The notes beneath the pieces are model-generated. The model ran no database searches and was not told where the DNA came from. It saw nothing but the letters and a program-made list of their open reading frames with translations. Of a stretch of 64,000 bases of DNA, positions 11,964 to 22,115 are shown one piece after another; within the stretch, counting starts at the first letter, position 1, and every line of letters begins with the position of its first letter. Origin of the DNA: Liriodendron chinense (lineage: Eukaryota; Streptophyta; Magnoliopsida; Magnoliales; Magnoliaceae); NCBI GenBank assembly GCA_003013855.2, contig PVNU02000127.1, forward strand, positions 868,001-932,000. The letters are read 5' to 3'. The position numbers and the translations under genes were made by a program.

Positions 11964-12428
11964 ATCACTCAATTGCCCTCAGCTTTCTAACAATTACGAA
12001 TTGCGGAAGAGAGAAGCTATCAGAAAAAGGAAAAAAGAAAAAAGAAAAAAAAAAAAAACCCTGTTTGAAGAAATGACTAGATGAGTGTTGTGAAGGATCG
12101 AAAAAGAATAGCAAGTGTGATGTGTGATTTCTTGAAAAGAAAAAAGGCTTATTTTGGCTCTAATCACGCGACGGGCGATGATATGGTGTAGTATGGTAGA
12201 GTATGGTAGATCTAGCTCTACAGTACACGTGGCAGGTGATCCAAATCATTGAAAATCACCAAAAATACCAAATTTTAATAATAAAGTACTAAAAATAATT
12301 TTTGCCGAATGCAAGTGGTGCAACTTGGCAACGAGGGTCACCTTAAGCACAACCCAACCCCAAGGGGAGTTATCCTAAAGCCTAACCTAACCTGAAGCTA
12401 ATCGCATACCGGCATTGCCCGTAGCAAC
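11964..12428. other. 3' flank of the dynein gene
   Basis: Contains an A-rich tract (about 12025-12060) that could sit in the 3' UTR, a short tandem repeat of AGTATGGTAG near 12190-12210, and no further gene. Confidence 0.4.
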
Positions 12429-12530
12429 TGCTGTGGCCTCACAGGATGTATGTGTTTATCCACTCAGTCCAATCATTTTAATGGTGGACATCCAATCACC
12501 ATTGGTGTGGCCCACCTGAGATTTGGATCT

Positions 12531-13374
12531 TAGAGCTGTAAATGGAGCCGAGTTGAGCCGAGCTCTGCCCTGTTTGAGCTAGGCTGGACCAATGACCACC
12601 CTCACTTGTGTTTGGCTCACTCGACCATCGAGCTGGACTCACATGATCAAGCTCGTTCCACCATGCTTTCGAGTCAAGTTTGAGCTGAATTCAAGCTGAA
12701 GGCTAAGCTTAGAAAATAAAATGTACTGTTTTTAGGACTGTCGGTAGGCTGGGCCTGAGGTACGCCTTAGCCAGATTTTGTATGGTTTTGGGTTGGGCTG
12801 TCGGGCTGGCTTCATTTAAAATTCTAACTGTTTGGGCCCAAGCTCAGCCCATTGACACCCTAACGGTTTTCACAAACTTATATATATATATATATGGGCT
12901 GTAAATGGGCGAGCGGACCCGATGGGGTACCCGGATCCAACCCATTTAGACCCGACCCATTTGTTAAATGGTACGGGTCTGGTTCTAAGAACAAACCCAG
13001 TTGCTAAACGGGTATGGGTCTGGTTTCCTTTATATTAAGCTCGACCCGACCCGACTCGACCCGAACCCATTTAGGAAGTGGGCAGGTTTGGTCTATGTTT
13101 CAAGGGACCCGTCCAGACCCGGTTTTAAACCTTGTAAAATGCTTGCATACTTGATCCAGACCCGGACCCATTAGACCCGACCCATTTATAAATGGGTCTA
13201 GGTGGATCTCCCTCTATCAGACCTGGACCCATTTATAAATGGGTCTGATGGGTTGACTCGGACCCGACTCGGACCCGCTCATTTAGTAAAAGGGTCTGGG
13301 TCTAAAATTCGGACCCAGACCCGTTTAGTAAATGGGCGAGTCTGGTTTTGGCTAAACCCACCCCGAACCCGACC

Positions 13375-13456
<82 letters not shown>

Positions 13457-13633
13457 TAGTAGAGTCGAATCAAGCTACAATCAAGTTGAACTTCAAGTTG
13501 AGCTAAATCAAGCTTGGGTAAGCTCGAGCTTCGAAAAACGGCTCAGCTTGGTTCAAACACAATGTTCAAATCGAACTAAATTGAGCTGAGTCGAGCGAGC
13601 TAATCAAGTTACCTTGGCTCGTGTTTAGCTCTA
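12531..13633. mobile_element. hAT-type non-autonomous element, AGCTCG-rich, with nested insert
   Basis: Left end TAGAGCTGTAAATGG, right end CTCGTGTTTAGCTCTA, inverted over the outer bases. Flanks TTGGATCT and TTGGACTG are consistent with a decayed 8-bp target duplication. The outer interior is built from iterated GAGCTGAG/AGCTCG words. From about 12896 a second unit begins, GGGCTGTAAATGGGCGAGCGG, rich in GACCCGACCCATTT iterations and ending in a (TA)n tract, probably a nested hAT MITE whose right end was lost in the microsatellite. No transposase is encoded. Confidence 0.6.
13378..13450. repeat. (AT)n microsatellite
   Basis: Uninterrupted AT dinucleotides for about 73 bp, at the right edge of the nested GACCC-rich unit. 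Confidence 0.97.
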
Positions 13634-13945
13634 TTGGACTGACTCATTTTTTAGGCTTATCCCCTAAAATAATGATCCAAAATGGACGATGTGGATAAAA
13701 CACATACATCATTTGGAAGCCCACAGAGCACAGTCGAATAGCCTCGTTGTTATGTCATTGTACGCAACCTTAGACAAAAGAATACTACCCTACATAAGCC
13801 TGTAAGAAATATTGAACGCCCAATCTAATGCAATTTAGGTTGGATCAAGGTAGATTCGGTTAAGTTGGGCTAACACATGCAACTAGTAAATAGGGTACAA
13901 CTCAAGCAGGTAAGGTTGGGTTAATAGTCAACCTAAGCCCAAAGT

Positions 13946-14527
13946 TGTTGGGATTGGATGCCTCAAATCCTATGTATGGAGGCTACCGACTGGTCGGTTA
14001 CATAGAAGCCAAGACAGTGCATTGCTGAAACTTTTTTTGGCCATCCGACCAACCGGCCGGTAGTGTCCTAATTGGACTTGGTCTCTTGCGTAGTTTATTG
14101 CGCAAAAAGTTTCTAATTTCAGTTTTCTCCTATTTAAGGGGATATAATCCTAGATTAGGGTTGACCCTAATGGGCCAAGGGATTTGAAGGGTTCTAGGGT
14201 GAGAGAAAGAGGTAGGATGAAGCTTGGAGTTCTCTTGGTTGAGGGAAATGGTTATGTTTGTCCTCCTCACGAGAGAATTAGCCTGTGTTAGCTTGTGTGT
14301 TCTCTTGTAGGCTGTGATCCGGGTTATGTTTCTTCTATCTCTTGTAACTTCTAATATCATAATGGATTAGTGTCGCTTTGTGCCGTAGGTTTTTTACTCA
14401 TAGGAGGTTTTTCCACGTAAAAATTGAATTGCCTCTTGTGTGTGTTGATTTGCTTTTGTGATTGCCTATTGAGGTGTGTTCCTTACTTGTTTTGATTGCT
14501 TCCGCTGCGAGGCTCCTAACCCCAACA
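13946..14527 (+). mobile_element. Probable solo LTR
   Basis: 582 bp with inverted TG...CA ends (TGTTGGG at 13946, CCCAACA ending 14527) and flanks AAAGT / AAAAT, a near-match 5-bp target duplication. The interior has a TATTTAAGGGG TATA-like word near 14131 and a GATTAGGGTTGACCCTAATGG leader, followed by a CTTGTAACTTCTAATATCATAA stretch like an R-region end. No retrotransposon internal domain flanks it, so it is read as a solo LTR. Confidence 0.65.
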
Positions 14528-14755
14528 AAAATTACCCAGAGAGGGTTGGGCCCAAACCTAGACCCAGCTAAGCTGCCCAAACCAAGCCAAACCAAGGCAC
14601 CAAACGCTCGCTTCTTACACAAATCGATTGGATTCACAATCAATAGAATGATCCGAATGTGCTGCTCCACACCAACAACGGAATTTGTGCTATAGAACAC
14701 CATCAATCGAGATCCGTGGACTAACCAGTTTTGTGCGACATCGATTCAGGACAGC

Positions 14756-15088
14756 AGGTGGGCCCTTCAATTTTAAGCCATGCTGCCAAAATTTGCGCTG
14801 ATTAACAGCTGAAGTGGACCACCCCAGAGGATGCAACGGAGAGAGGACGCCAACCGTTCATTGTGTGGGACGCACAATGGCGTGGGAATTTCATCCAATT
14901 CCTTCATCTGGTAGGATCGGCAGGATGAAGAAATACTCCAAAATTCATTCACATCCAAAACTTCTCCCCCATGGTGTGGTCCACCTGAGATTTTTACTTG
15001 AGCTAAGTTTTGTGATGTATTGTAAGATTGAGAAGATGCGACAGATGGATGGAGTATATGTCACACTACAGGGACCCACAGGACTCGC
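14756..15088. mobile_element. Fold-back fragment
   Basis: Contains right-arm phrases CCATGGTGTGGTCCACCTGAG and GACAGATGGATGGAGTATATG in split form, ending ACACTACAGGGACCCACAGG. The left arm is mostly lost. Confidence 0.5.
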
Positions 15089-15123
15089 ATGCTTTACCCG
15101 CTGCGTGAACGAGAGCAGATAGG

Positions 15124-15592
15124 GGAGCGGATTGCGTGTGACCTCGGGGCTGTGTGGGGTCCACAGAGATGTTTGTGACAAATCCACTCCGTACATATGT
15201 TTTGAAGGACCACAATAGGATGGGATATTAAAAATCAGGCAGATCCAAACTCATGTGGTCCCCATACCGCACGAAACAGCTGTGGTTGAACGCTGGGCGG
15301 TGACAGAAGTTTTGTATCAGTATGATATTTGCTCCTACAGTTTACCTGAGTGGTAATAATTCTATGAACGGTTTGGATGGTATATAAACATCATTGGTCA
15401 GCTCTAGAAAGGTTTCAATGGTGGACATTGTTGTTCCCACTGTTTTGTTGGTGCGTGAGTTTTTGACTATGCCTGTTTTTTAGTTACAGTCACTATTTCG
15501 GTCTTTCAAAACAGATGGACGGAGTGGATTTGTCACGGACATCCCCATGAAGAGAGATATCTCTCTGCCCGGGTCAGAGGCAATCCGCTTCC
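15124..15592. mobile_element. Fold-back element, mixed end type
   Basis: The left end GGAGCGGATTGCGTGTGACC and right end AGGCAATCCGCTTCC are inverted over GGAGCGGATTGC. The core is GTGTGGGGTCCACAGAGATG. It is intermediate between the GAGCGGATTAGGTG and GGACGTGGATTGCC subfamilies. 469 bp. The 330 bp that follow, to the next copy, hold nothing recognised. Confidence 0.7.
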
Positions 15593-15925
15593 TGGCCCTC
15601 GAAATTTTCATTCATGTAATGATTTTTCAAACCTGGCAAGTGAATCATTACACTTGGCATGATGAGAGCCGTAGATATCACATTTTATTTAACATTCTGG
15701 GAAGTGTCAGGTCAGTAAATGAACTGTGTGATGGCAGTCTGCTTATTGGGCCACGATGTTGACGTGGGATTCTTTCATTTTTGCTATTCTTGGACGTGGA
15801 TATTATGGAACCAGTCATTAACATTTACGGTGGTATGATTAGAGCCTTTTGTCTAGTGGGCCATTTTGTTGCCTAAACATTCTTGATTCGTTGGCCTGTA
15901 CACGGATCCAGCCGTTCTGTAGGTG

Positions 15926-16424
15926 GAGAGCGGGTTAGGTGAGACCCCGGCCTCACCCAAGCCGGTGCGGCCTTTACGTATTACTGTGGGTCCACCTTGA
16001 TGTATTTATTATATATCCACGTGGTCCTAACCATTTATATACATAATTTTATGGCATTATACCAAAAATTAAGCCGATCCAATTAACAGCTGAACTATAG
16101 CATAAGTAAAAGTGGTGATTGACCATTAATGCGCTATAAGAGTATTGGATCAAACTAATATTTATTTTTTTCTCTTCATTCAATTGTATTTAACCTTATC
16201 AACGGATTGGATAGTAAATAAATACTAAAGAAACATTAAAAGGCACTCCAAGAAGTTTTTAATGGTAGGACAGGCAATCACCACCGTTTCTTATGGTATT
16301 TTCGGTATAATGCCTTAAAATGATGCGAAAAAACGGATGGACAGCATGGATATATAATACATACATCAAGATGGCCCCATGGTAAACCATATTAAGGGCC
16401 AGCACCGTCTTCTAATCCGCTCTC
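15926..16424. mobile_element. Fold-back element, GAGAGCGG ends
   Basis: The left end GAGAGCGGGTTAGGTGAGAC and right end TCTTCTAATCCGCTCTC form inverted termini. The arms are full (GTGGGTCCACCTTGATGTAT left, CATACATCAAGATGGCCCCA right) with the AATACTAAAG/TAATATTTAT central block. About 499 bp. Confidence 0.75.
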
Positions 16425-16668
16425 GTTGAGGTGGTGGTGGTCTTATCAGCCGTCTATAGCATTCCAGACTCGAGATGGCCAGCATGTTTCGACTGATGGG
16501 CCCCGCATGTGGAGATCGTCTGATGGTCAGAACTATCAGTCACCTATCCGCTATTTTTAGCGGCCTATGGTCAGTACAACGGCACTGAAATAATGATCGT
16601 GACCATTGGTTTGTGGAGTCTAATCCGAACCATTTAATAGCGCACGTTTCAACGTGACTGTTGGTATC

Positions 16669-17181
16669 TAGGGCTCTCAATGGAGCGGGTCAGATCCGAG
16701 ATCCGATTCACTCTGAATCTGTATAATGCAAATTTGGATCTTAAAATAGGTCCGATTAGTTAAATGGACCGGATTTGGATCTTAAAATAGGTCCGATTAC
16801 TTAAATGGACTGGATATAGATTCACAGGAACATATCCAAGTTTGATCCGAATCCGATTAAGATCCGACTCATTGTCATCTTACTGCATATGTTATATTCA
16901 TGTTGCCTATCTTTTACAAATTATTTAAGCCATGTCCACTGTACCATAGTAAATAGTGGGATTTGCATCATTTTTCTACTAAATTAAATATATTATATTA
17001 TATATTTTAGATTATATATTTTTTTAGATTTGTATCGGGGTGGATTTGGACCTAGATCCGACAATTTATAAATGGATTAGATATGGATATCACCTTTTGG
17101 ATCGAGTTGGATCCGAATCCATCTATAGATATACGGACTTGGATCCAGTTCCGATCCAGATCCGGCCCTTTGAGAGCCCTA
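16669..17181. mobile_element. hAT MITE, GATCCGA-rich, with exact 8-bp TSD
   Basis: 513 bp. Ends TAGGGCTCTCAA and TTGAGAGCCCTA are exact inverted repeats. Flanked by TTGGTATC (16661-16668) and TTGGTATC (17182-17189), an exact 8-bp duplication typical of hAT elements. The interior is a degenerate array of GATCCGAATCCGATT words, with GGATCTTAAAATAGGTCCGA present twice near 16737-16797. No protein is encoded. Confidence 0.88.
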
Positions 17182-17389
17182 TTGGTATCATCCTTTCGTC
17201 ATTTAGTATGCAAGGGTGGCATTGCACCTCATATGCACCCTTTTTTTTTCCAGAGTCTTCCAGCTGGGCTAGCAGGCGAGAAAGCAGATTGCAAGTGGTG
17301 GTGAAAGCAGTTTGCAAGTGGTGGAGAGAGGGCAGAGATTCGGTTGCATAAAGGAGAGCTATGTAATAGTCTAGTACAACACTCAATAT

Positions 17390-17655
17390 GATCGGACATC
17401 AGGTGTTTGATCATCTGAGCATTTTTCAATGACCAGGCCCACTTATTGATCTACGGCATCCATCAGATGATCCTATCGATTTGATCAATGGCTATAATAG
17501 TGGATGATTCATATTGATTTTAATGAAGAACGTCCAATCATTATCTGGATCGTTCATCGTGTGGAGCTCATCTTTCATTGCATATTTGCTAACAAAATAA
17601 TCTCGGTTGGATGATCATATATATTTTATAAATGTCTTGACATGGATGGTTGATA
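17390..17655. repeat. Degenerate tandem repeat (first block)
   Basis: Units built from GGTCCAATCATTGATCTGGA / CCATCGTGTGGGGCTCATC / GATCAATGGCTATAATAGTGG. The same vocabulary returns at 18361-19070 on the far side of a composite insertion, so the two blocks were probably one array. Confidence 0.55.
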
Positions 17656-17659
17656 TTAA

Positions 17660-18355
17660 CAGGGGCGGAGGGAGGATTTTCTTTTAGGGGGCCCTAGGAA
17701 GGTTCCAACCGAGGGCACCACTGTCCCCACTGTTTCTGTGGTGGGGTCCATTTAAGCTTTGAATCTACCCCATTCTTTGTTTCAATCCATAAAATGATCT
17801 CTCCAATGGTTGGACGGTGTGGATTTAACACATACATCATTGTAAGGCCCATAGAACTTAGTGACATCACTTCCGTAGCGATCCCAAGCTAATCCACGTC
17901 CGAGATTTCTTGGGACGATGCGGATTTCTATCAAAGCCGTGCAGAAAGTTCCTACACGGAAGTTATGTGGGGCCCACCGTGATGTTTTCCATCAATCCAC
18001 ACCATACATCCATTTTGCCTCTATAAAAAAAAAGAAAAAGAAAGAAAAGATGGACTTGGCGGATTGATCACAAACATCATGGTAGATCCAACCGCGCGAT
18101 ACCTTCTTGTGAAACCTTTACGAGAGAAATCCACGTCCCACCATGACCTAGCTAGACCTGTCCTGTTAGAGATTTTGTGGGGCCACTATGATTTATATAT
18201 TTTATCCAAGCCGTCCATCTATTTTAGTATATCATTTTAGGGCTTGAGCCCAAAAGGGAGACAGATTGAAGGCTCAGGTAGACCACACCACATTAACCAG
18301 TCAAAATTGAACCTCTTACGTCGAAAACTCAGGACCCCTAAGTGGCTCTGCCCCT
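17660..18355. mobile_element. Composite TIR element carrying fold-back halves
   Basis: Ends AGGGGCGGAG and CTCTGCCCCT are inverted with one mismatch. Inside, a right fold-back arm (17683-17905) comes first. Then follows a small complete unit (17911-18146; ends GGGACGATGCGGATTTCT and AGAAATCCACGTCCC, core TGTGGGGCCCACCGTGATG). Last is a left arm (18160-18340). The arm order is opposite to that of normal copies. The element interrupts the tandem array described on both sides. Confidence 0.5.
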
Positions 18356-18360
18356 ACATA

Positions 18361-19070
18361 TTAAATTATTAATTATACTAGAGGTCCAATCATTGATTTG
18401 GACCATCCATCGTGCAAGGCTCACCTTTGACTGCCCATCACTCTCATAGGCAATGATCCCAATTGTTTGATCAACGGCTTGAAAAATGTATGGTCTATAT
18501 TGACTCTAATAGAGGTGGTCTGATCATTGACATGGATTGCCCATCACGTAAGGCTCATCGGATGATTCTAACTATCTAATCAATGGTTAAGAAAATGCAT
18601 AGCCCATGTTAATATAGTGAAGAAGGTCCATTCGCTGATCTAACCTACCCTTCGCTTGAGGTCCACCCATAATTGCTTATTCCTCTTAAAATTGATTTTC
18701 ACGTGGATGACTCCTAATGGTTGGGAGAAAGCAGGATCATTAATTATAATAAAGAAGCATGGTCCCTTTTATAGAGATCACTTTAATGGGATGATCCTAA
18801 TTATATAATCAATGGCTAGTAAGAAAAATGGGCGGTTCATATTGATTAAATGGGAGGTTTAACCATTTTAACTATTTGTGGGGCCATCTTTTATTAGATG
18901 TCACTCGTAAAAGTCAAATTGATTGGATGATCTAAACCATCTAATTAATTACAAGGAAAATGGACAGTACATATTAATTATCGCAAAGGCTGCTTGATCA
19001 TTGATCTGGACCATCCATTATATTTGGCCCACCTTCAACAGTCCCTCCTAGAGGATGGGTTTGATTGGAT
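18361..19070. repeat. Degenerate tandem repeat (second block)
   Basis: At least five diverged units of roughly 110-160 bp. Each has a GGTCCGATCATTGATCTGGAC-like segment in split form, a CCATC-GTAAGGCTCATC segment and a GATCAATGG(C/T)TA-GAAAAATG segment. Not coding. The period is estimated by eye. Confidence 0.6.
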
Positions 19071-19294
19071 TGAGGGAAGAAAAGAGAGCAGTTAAGATTT
19101 TTGCAAATCATCTTTATAATATATATATTTTTCTAAAATTCCTTTCTTCTTTACTGTGGCTGGAAAATTGCAATCTTGGAACACTTTCATCACATCCAAA
19201 ACTATAAATTTTACAAAATATTGTACTTTGCTAAGCCTGCATGTTGGCACATGTGTGGCATGCACATGATGCACGCACATGCCTGCTTGGCAAA

Positions 19295-19938
19295 GAGCGG
19301 ATTGGGTGTTACTGTGTGGGGCCAACTTGACGAGGCTTTTGTATACCCTCCATCTGTTTTCCGATATCGTTTTAGGATGTTATACCAAATATTAAGTAAA
19401 TCCAAAATTCAGGCGGACTGCACAACCGGAAATAGTGGTTAATAACCATTGAAAGTATTTTTATAGGTCACAAATGTTTTGGATCATGTTATTCTTTATA
19501 TTTTCCATTTATCCAGGTCTGGTTTACCCTATCGATGGATATTTTTTTTATGGGTCACAAAAGTTATAGGTCATGTTATTCTTTATATTTTCCATTCATC
19601 CATTTACCTTATTAATGGGTTTTTTTATGGGTCACAAAAGTTATGGATCATGTTATTCATTTTATTTTCCATTCATCCAGGTCTGGTTTACCTTGTCAAT
19701 GGGTTGGATGAAAATAAAATGCTACAGTGGGCATTACTGTGGCCCCTAGGAAGTTTTCAACGGCAGATGTTTAATCAACACTGTTTCCTATGTTGTGGTC
19801 TACCGGAATTTGGATTTGCTGTAAGTTTTGGGAACACGTCCTAAAAATGAGCTGGAGAAACCAATGGACGACATGCGGACATGGATATACAACACATTAT
19901 TGAGGTGGGCCCTATGGTAAGGGTAAAACCCACTCAGG
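19295..19938. mobile_element. Fold-back element expanded by an internal triplication
   Basis: The left end GAGCGGATTGGGTGTTACTG is well kept and the right arm ends ATTATTGAGGTGGGCCCTAT. The copy is about 644 bp because the central GGTCACAAAAGTTATGGATC ... TTTTCCATTCATCCAGG segment occurs three times. Confidence 0.7.
19466..19712. repeat. Central segment of a fold-back copy, three tandem copies
   Basis: Copies begin with GGTCAC at 19466, 19553 and 19630 (spacing 87 and 77). Each contains CATGTTATTC-TTTATTTTCC and ends near a TATCAATGGG-like word. The middle copy lacks about 10 bp. Confidence 0.85.
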
Positions 19939-19944
19939 TGTTAC

Positions 19945-20064
19945 TGAGGGTGTCAATGGGCTGCTCTCGGGCCTTCAAAAATCAAAATTTTGAGTAGGGA
20001 ACCGCTTGAAACAGTTCAAATCCTGGCTGAGACCGACCTCACGCCCGGCCTGTTAACAGCCCTA
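19945..20064. mobile_element. Possible short hAT MITE remnant
   Basis: Left GAGGGTGTCAATGGGC and right GGCCTGTTAACAGCCCTA resemble the inverted TAGGGCTGTCAAYGG ends of other hAT elements here. No clean target duplication. Confidence 0.35.
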
Positions 20065-20186
20065 GGTATCATCCAAAAATATCTTACAAATTGGTGGCGT
20101 CCCGAGCCCATCCCATTTACCTGATGGATTTCTCTTATTGCCTGAACCCGACCCATGGCCCATCCAAGAAGCAGGTAGGCCTCCAG

Positions 20187-20578
20187 GAGAGGATTAGTTG
20201 TTACTGTATGGCCGATCTTGATGATTTGTTGTACATCCACGCTGTCCATCCATTTCTATAGATTGAGTTTCTCACGGTTAAAAATTCCAAAGTGCCCATC
20301 TTAAGGTTCTCGTGATGCTTACTTTGCATCCAATCTGAAGGGAAAATATAAAGATCAGCTTTATCCAAAACTTTAGTGGCCCACGAATTTTTTAATAGCC
20401 GTTTATAACTGTTTCTAATGGTATAGTTCACCCGAGATGTGGATATTCTCAAGATTTGGGATCATATCTTAAATGAGATAGAAAAACAGATGGTCGGCAT
20501 GGATATACAAAAAATACATCAAGTGGCCCATACAGTTGGGGTAACACCCGGGGTAACATGCTAACAGCTAATCCGCTC
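20187..20578. mobile_element. Fold-back element just upstream of the complex I-type gene
   Basis: Ends GGAGAGGATTAGTTG and CAGCTAATCCGCTCC are inverted with few mismatches. Arms carry ATCTTGATGATTTGTTGTAC and AAAAATACATCAAGTGGCCC. It stops 244 bp before the start codon at 20823. Confidence 0.7.
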
Positions 20579-20822
20579 CCGTTGGCCCCAGGTGAATGGC
20601 GAGGATCTTGCCCGTATATCACGTGAGAGCCAGAGCTATCCCGCGTGCGAGAGAAAAAAGGCCGACCGTGCATTGCTTCTCGTTTCCCTGTGCAACAAAC
20701 AGCAGCAGGTGAGATCCATACGACCGCATCCTGGCACAGTGGCACTGCATCAGCATTCCTCTCGTTTACTACCAACCAGGGTTGTATTCTCTCTGAGTTC
20801 CTTTTTGTCCTTGGAGAAGAGA
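20579..20822 (+). promoter_or_regulatory. Proximal upstream region of the complex I-type gene
   Basis: Contains a CACGTG G-box core at 20620-20625. Near 20707-20712 CAGCAG precedes GTGAGATCC, a possible leader-intron donor. The leader CTGAGTTCCTTTTTGTCC leads to the ATG. No TATA box is obvious. Function inferred from position. Confidence 0.4.
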
Positions 20823-21020
20823 ATGGGAGGCGGAGGAGATCATCATCATCATCACGGCCATGCAGCAGATGGGGCCAACGGCGATTTCAGGACCAAGGTC
20901 TGGAGCATGACGGGGGGACCGTACTGCAGGCCCAAGCACTGGAAGCGGAACACGGCTATCGCCATGTTCGGCATCTTCCTAGTCTGCATCCCCATCGCCA
21001 TGAAATCTGCCGAGCTCGAG
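20823..21020 (+). CDS. Complex I-type subunit gene, exon 1
   Basis: 66 codons from ATG to ...KSAELE, ending GAGCTCGAG before the donor GTTTGCC at 21021. The ATG is chosen because MGGGG is the family start. Upstream in-frame codons (to 20592) look like leader. Confidence 0.88.
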
Positions 21021-22072
21021 GTTTGCCACTGATTTCGCCCTTACATTTAAATCCAGTTCGTGGAGATGTAATTTCAACCATTCTGATTGTGAATTAGAGT
21101 TTTGGGATTCTGGATCCGAGAGGTCTGCTAGCTCCTCATAAATTAGGGTTTTGAGGGATGACCTGGAGTGATGATCGGGCCAGTCAACTCATAAGGTGGG
21201 CCGCCCTTGTATAAAACTTATGGACGATCCACATTCAACGCAACAGGGCCCATCTGATGACTGGACTGACCTGGTTTTTGTGGCAGATTGCCGGCACGAT
21301 GGGTGCCACGCAATGCGCAGTTCAACCACTTAAGTAGCATCACGGCTTGTGACGAGCCATAGCCCTAAGGTGTTGTAGATTCAAGATGTACTCCTCCTCA
21401 GCAGCGTAGGAGAAAAAAAAATTCAAAGAGAATAAAACCTCAATGAAAAATAACATAAGATAAATGATAATAATAATAACAAATAAAGCGATATTTTTTT
21501 TCCTCTCCAAAATCATCATCATCAATTCACCATCTAAGCATCGTTTCAACTAATCACTTCTTCTAACCAGTGCGGTTCTTGGTCTCCGTTGCACATGTCA
21601 TCTAAGTCTACTTTCTGATGCAGGATGCCCTAATCAGTGATGCATGCTCATGAATATATGTAATCTAGCAGAAATAAATAGCAATAATAATCTAAAATTC
21701 AGCACCTACCATCATAAATTAAAAAAATCATAAAAGAGGCATGCAATGGAGCGGGCCATCATCACAACCATGAAGTAAGAAATTCAAATAATGCATAGGT
21801 TGGATCCGGCGAGGGATGAAACCTCCCTATCTTGCATGGTCATCACCCTAATTGCTTAATGAGAATCACTAATCCGAAAGATCAAAGGATTTTTCGTATG
21901 AGGGATTCGAAAATCTGAGGAACTAGGGTTTGGATCGATTATCAGATTTTAGGTTCTGGGAAGTAAACAAATAGAGATTTAGAATGATGAGAAAAGATGA
22001 TAGATTTTCTGGAAGAAGGTTGGAGGGACAAAAGAAGAATAGAGAAGAAGAAGATTGGAGAAGAAGATGAAG

Positions 22073-22115
<43 letters not shown>

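Larger units (their letters stand above)
12429..13732. mobile_element. Fold-back element split by a hAT insertion
   Basis: 12429-12530 holds a shortened left part and the start of the right arm (AATGGTGGACATCCAATCACC, CCACCTGAGATTTGGATCT). The right arm resumes at 13634 (TTGGACTGACTCATTTTTTA) and ends ACACATACATCATTTGGAAG. The interruption is the element at 12531-13633. Confidence 0.6.

Noticed and set aside
13202..13459. Protein ending in a poly-(Tyr-Ile) run
   Set aside because: It is the translation of an (AT)n microsatellite within a GACCC-rich repeat.
20592..20822. In-frame N-terminal extension of the complex I-type protein from 20592
   Set aside because: The family starts at MGGGG; the extension is leader-like and without resemblance to a targeting peptide.
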